Notes under the pieces: model-generated | Database searches by the model: none | What the model saw: the letters and a program-made list of their open reading frames with translations, nothing else | What the model was told of the DNA's origin: nothing | Shown: piece after piece, positions 61,608 through 64,000 of the stretch | How positions within the stretch are numbered: the first letter of the stretch is position 1 | Layout: each line of letters starts with the position of its first letter | Made by a program: the position numbers and the translations under genes | DNA from: Prevotella koreensis | GTDB taxonomy: Bacteria; Bacteroidota; Bacteroidia; Bacteroidales; Bacteroidaceae | Reading direction: 5' to 3' | DNA length: 64,000 nt | Assembly (NCBI RefSeq): GCF_003977605.1 | Contig: NZ_RYYU01000001.1 | Span: 1 to 64,000 of the forward strand

Positions 61608-62462
61608 ATGAAAAGAAAGAGATGGCATCTTGTGCAAGGTCAGGAAATCACCGAACTTGACAGACGGGTGATGTACTGGGAGAACAAGGGAAAAGAGGTG
61701 CCGACGAGAGAGTTGATAAAGACTCCCGAACAGATTGAAGGCATAAAACAAGCCGGCAAACTTAATACCGCAGTACTTGATGAGGTGGCGAGGAATATAC
61801 GTGAGGGTATGTCAACACTCGAAATCGATAAGATTGTTTATGACTATACCACGCTACACGGTGGGACACCGGCTCCGCTAAACTATGAAGGCTTTCCAAA
61901 AAGCGTTTGCACAAGTATAAACGAAGTTGTGTGTCATGGTATTCCGAAAGAGGAGGATATTCTTCAGGAGGGTGACATCATAAACGTTGATTGCACGACA
62001 ATTCTCAATGGTTATTTTGCCGATGCTTCGCGAATGTTCATTATCGGAGAGACAACTCCTGAGAAAGAACAACTGGTGCGTGTGGCAAAGGAATGTCTTG
62101 AGATAGGAATGGAGGCGGCAAAGCCATACTGTTTTGTGGGAGACATTGGAAATGCAATACAGAAGCATGCCAAGAAATATAACTATGGCATCGTGCGTGA
62201 CCTTTGTGGTCATGGTGTGGGCAACGCTTTCCATGAAGAACCTGATGTGATGCACTATGGACGAAAAGGTACGGGCATGTTGCTTGTGCCGGGCATGGTG
62301 TTTACTATCGAACCTATGGTGAATATGGGAACATGGCGAGTGTTCACTGATGCCGAAGACCCGTATGGATGGGAGGTTATTTCGGAAGACGAGATGCCGA
62401 GTGCACAATGGGAACACACTTTCCTCATGACAGAGGAGGGGGTGGAAATACTTACTTATTGA
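61608..62462 (+). CDS. map: Methionine aminopeptidase, type I
   Basis: The 284-residue enzyme removes the first methionine from new proteins. Metal ligands are D128, D139, H202, E235 and E269 (VDCT, FADASRMF, GHGVGNAFHE, TIEPMV, WEHTFL), and H110 lies in the conserved NEVVCHGIP. It has an N-terminal extension of about 38 residues (WHLVQGQEITELDRRVMYWE) before the usual IKTPEQIEGIKQAG. Such extensions are found in one class of Bacteroidales Map proteins. It starts 16 bp after the small secreted protein gene. Confidence 0.95.
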   Translation: MKRKRWHLVQGQEITELDRRVMYWENKGKEVPTRELIKTPEQIEGIKQAGKLNTAVLDEVARNIREGMSTLEIDKIVYDYTTLHGGTPAPLNYEGFPKSVCTSINEVVCHGIPKEEDILQEGDIINVDCTTILNGYFADASRMFIIGETTPEKEQLVRVAKECLEIGMEAAKPYCFVGDIGNAIQKHAKKYNYGIVRDLCGHGVGNAFHEEPDVMHYGRKGTGMLLVPGMVFTIEPMVNMGTWRVFTDAEDPYGWEVISEDEMPSAQWEHTFLMTEEGVEILTY

Positions 62463-62469
62463 AATCAAT

Positions 62470-63495
62470 ATGAACGATATATATATATTAGGTATAGAAA
62501 GCAGTTGTGACGACACCTCTGCTGCGGTTCTTCGCAACGGAGTGTTGTTGAGCAATGTTACCGCATCGCAGGATGTTCATAAGGCATACGGAGGTGTGGT
62601 GCCCGAACTGGCATCGCGTGCGCATCAACAGAATGTGGTTCCGGTTGTCGATCAAGCACTGAAACGTGCAAATATAGAGAAAGAGCAACTGTCGGCTATT
62701 GCATTCACACGCGGACCGGGACTTATGGGGTCTCTGCTCGTTGGTGTGAGTTTTGCTAAAGGATTGGCACGTTCACTTGAGATTCCTTTGCTCGATGTGA
62801 ATCATTTGCAGGGACATGTCATGGCGCATTTTATTAAAGAAAGCGATGATGACAACACTGCTCCGCCACTGCCGTTTTTATGTCTGTTAGTAAGCGGGGG
62901 TAACTCGCAGATAGTTAAGGTGAATGCTTATAATGATATGCAGGTGCTCGGACAGACGATAGACGATGCCGCAGGCGAGGCTATAGACAAATGTTCTAAG
63001 GTCATGGGACTTGGTTATCCTGGTGGCCCGATAATAGATAGGTTGGCGCGTCAAGGCAATCCGGAAGCATATAAGTTCAGCGAGCCGAATATTCCGGGAC
63101 TTGACTATAGTTTCAGTGGACTGAAAACTTCGTTCTTATACAACCTTCGGGATTGGGTAAAAGAAGATCCGGATTTCGTGGAGCATCACAAGGAAGATCT
63201 TGCAGCATCACTTGAGCATACCATTGTCAATATATTGATGAAGAAGTTGCGACTTGCAGTGAAGCAGACAGGGATAAAGCATGTGGCATTGGCCGGAGGA
63301 GTGAGTGCCAATAACGGCTTGCGAAATGCTTTCCACGACAATGCCGAGCGTTATGGTTGGACTATATATATACCGAAATTCAGTTATACCACAGACAATG
63401 CCGCGATGATAGGTATCACGGGATATTGCAAATATCTTGACCGTGATTTCTGTAGCATAGACAAACCGGCATTCTCTAAAGTGACATTCAAATAA
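62470..63495 (+). CDS. tsaD: tRNA N6-adenosine threonylcarbamoyltransferase TsaD
   Basis: The 341-residue protein has the start ILGIESSCDDTSAAVL, the metal-binding histidines in NHLQGHVMAH, LLVSGGNSQIV, and the C-terminal ALAGGVSANNGLR. It transfers the threonylcarbamoyl group to A37 of tRNAs that read ANN codons, with TsaB and TsaE, which are not in this window. It begins 7 bp after map. Confidence 0.97.
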   Translation: MNDIYILGIESSCDDTSAAVLRNGVLLSNVTASQDVHKAYGGVVPELASRAHQQNVVPVVDQALKRANIEKEQLSAIAFTRGPGLMGSLLVGVSFAKGLARSLEIPLLDVNHLQGHVMAHFIKESDDDNTAPPLPFLCLLVSGGNSQIVKVNAYNDMQVLGQTIDDAAGEAIDKCSKVMGLGYPGGPIIDRLARQGNPEAYKFSEPNIPGLDYSFSGLKTSFLYNLRDWVKEDPDFVEHHKEDLAASLEHTIVNILMKKLRLAVKQTGIKHVALAGGVSANNGLRNAFHDNAERYGWTIYIPKFSYTTDNAAMIGITGYCKYLDRDFCSIDKPAFSKVTFK

Positions 63496-63508
63496 AATAA
63501 ATACCATT

Positions 63509-64000
63509 ATGGAATTAGAAAGCAGAATACTTAGCAGGGAAATTCATCAACTGTTATACGAAAAAGACAACACTATTGGAACGGCAGAGAGTTGTACCGG
63601 AGGGCGCATTGCCGAGGCTATAATTGCTGCTCCGGGTTCGTCACACTATTTTAAGGGTAGCATCGTTTCATATTCAGACGAGATAAAAGAGAGACTTCTA
63701 AACATTGACCACGATTTGATTGATGAAAAAAATGCCGTAAGTGTCGAGGTGGCAACGGCAATGGTAGAAGGTGCCTGCGATGCTCTCAACGTTGATTATG
63801 CCATTGCGGCCACCGGTTTTGCGGGTCCGGGGGGTGGTACTCCGGAGATTCCCGTAGGCACAATATTTGTCGCATGCGGTAAAAAGGGCGATGTGATGAC
63901 ACTGAAAATAACAGAAGATGAGGGGCGCGACCTCAATATCTCTAATGCCACCAATCAGGCTCTGCAACTTTTTCTGAAATATCTTGCCGACAAGGGTTGA
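63509..64000 (+). CDS. CinA C-terminal domain protein (nicotinamide-nucleotide amidase type)
   Basis: The 163-residue protein is a single CinA_C (PncC) domain: GTAESCTGGRIAEAIIAAPG, FKGSIVSYSDEIKERLL, and ATGFAGPGGGTPEIPVGTIF. PncC converts nicotinamide mononucleotide to nicotinic acid mononucleotide in NAD recycling. The N-terminal MoaB-like domain of full CinA is absent, as in many stand-alone amidases. It begins 13 bp after tsaD, and its stop codon is the last triplet of the window, so the gene is complete. Confidence 0.93.
   Translation: MELESRILSREIHQLLYEKDNTIGTAESCTGGRIAEAIIAAPGSSHYFKGSIVSYSDEIKERLLNIDHDLIDEKNAVSVEVATAMVEGACDALNVDYAIAATGFAGPGGGTPEIPVGTIFVACGKKGDVMTLKITEDEGRDLNISNATNQALQLFLKYLADKG

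Noticed and set aside
1-64000. tRNA, rRNA, tmRNA or riboswitch genes in the spacers
   Set aside because: I looked for cloverleaf-like arms with conserved TTCGANNC and for structured leaders in the longer gaps and saw none; a covariance-model search would be needed to be certain.

Overview
The window reads as ordinary chromosome from a member of the Bacteroidales, most like Prevotellaceae; species cannot be named. The signs are the Bacteroidota promoter (TTTG, 18-20 bp, TAnnTTTG) in front of many genes, few Shine-Dalgarno sites, a BspA-like leucine-rich surface protein, secreted proteins with short type IX secretion (T9SS) tails, a gene for the T9SS plug protein, a lipid-anchored TamA homologue, the Bacteroides aerotolerance (bat) operon and the Bacteroidota-only gene behind rpmG. 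There is no rRNA, no CRISPR array, no prophage and no tRNA that I can recognise. The only mobile DNA is a 427-bp IS4-type relic.

Layout. 1-3.5 kb: two secreted surface proteins with matching C-terminal tails. 3.5-4.4 kb: gene-poor stretch with the IS relic and the first 22-nt repeat array. 4.4-9.7 kb: a lipoate ligase-lipoyl synthase fusion, divergent from a three-gene proton-translocating transhydrogenase operon whose beta subunit is unusual. 9.8-17.1 kb, minus strand: acyl-CoA ligase, LolC/E-type permease, HtpG and PepD. 17.1-23.6 kb, plus strand: small membrane protein, Skp-like lipoprotein, endonuclease III, DUF2461 protein, TetR regulator, PheT, YebC. 24-30.4 kb: LepA, Crp/Fnr regulator, TamL, two small lipoproteins and a WalJ-type metallohydrolase. 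30.5-34.8 kb: two tandem paralogous secreted proteins. 34.9-39.7 kb: rpmB-rpmG-bL38 candidate, ftsY, rimO, an HU gene and an HU-transmembrane-LysM fusion. 39.9-52.3 kb: moxR-DUF58-bat cluster with a BatD-BatE fusion, followed closely by PAP2, queA and nadE. 52.5-64 kb: glucosaminidase, gyrA, two TPR proteins, the T9SS plug protein (minus), a DMP19-like protein, smpB, a small secreted protein, map, tsaD and a CinA-type amidase that ends on the last base.

The most striking unexplained structure is a family of five intergenic arrays at 4336, 13107, 23765, 40925 and 52356. Each is four degenerate units on an exact 22-nt period (one unit has lost a base). The unit is a 17-nt core related to CAAATTCGCCCAAATTG, in either orientation, plus a 5-nt linker. 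One array folds into a long hairpin between convergent genes and one lies inside the bat operon. Other points of interest are the HU-LysM protein, which could tie DNA to the cell wall, the LplA-LipA and BatD-BatE fusions, the PntB subunit with a coiled-coil insert and a changed NADP-binding loop, and a sigma-54-like promoter before htpG with a partial match before the bat operon. Functions rest on reading motifs by eye; no database search was run.
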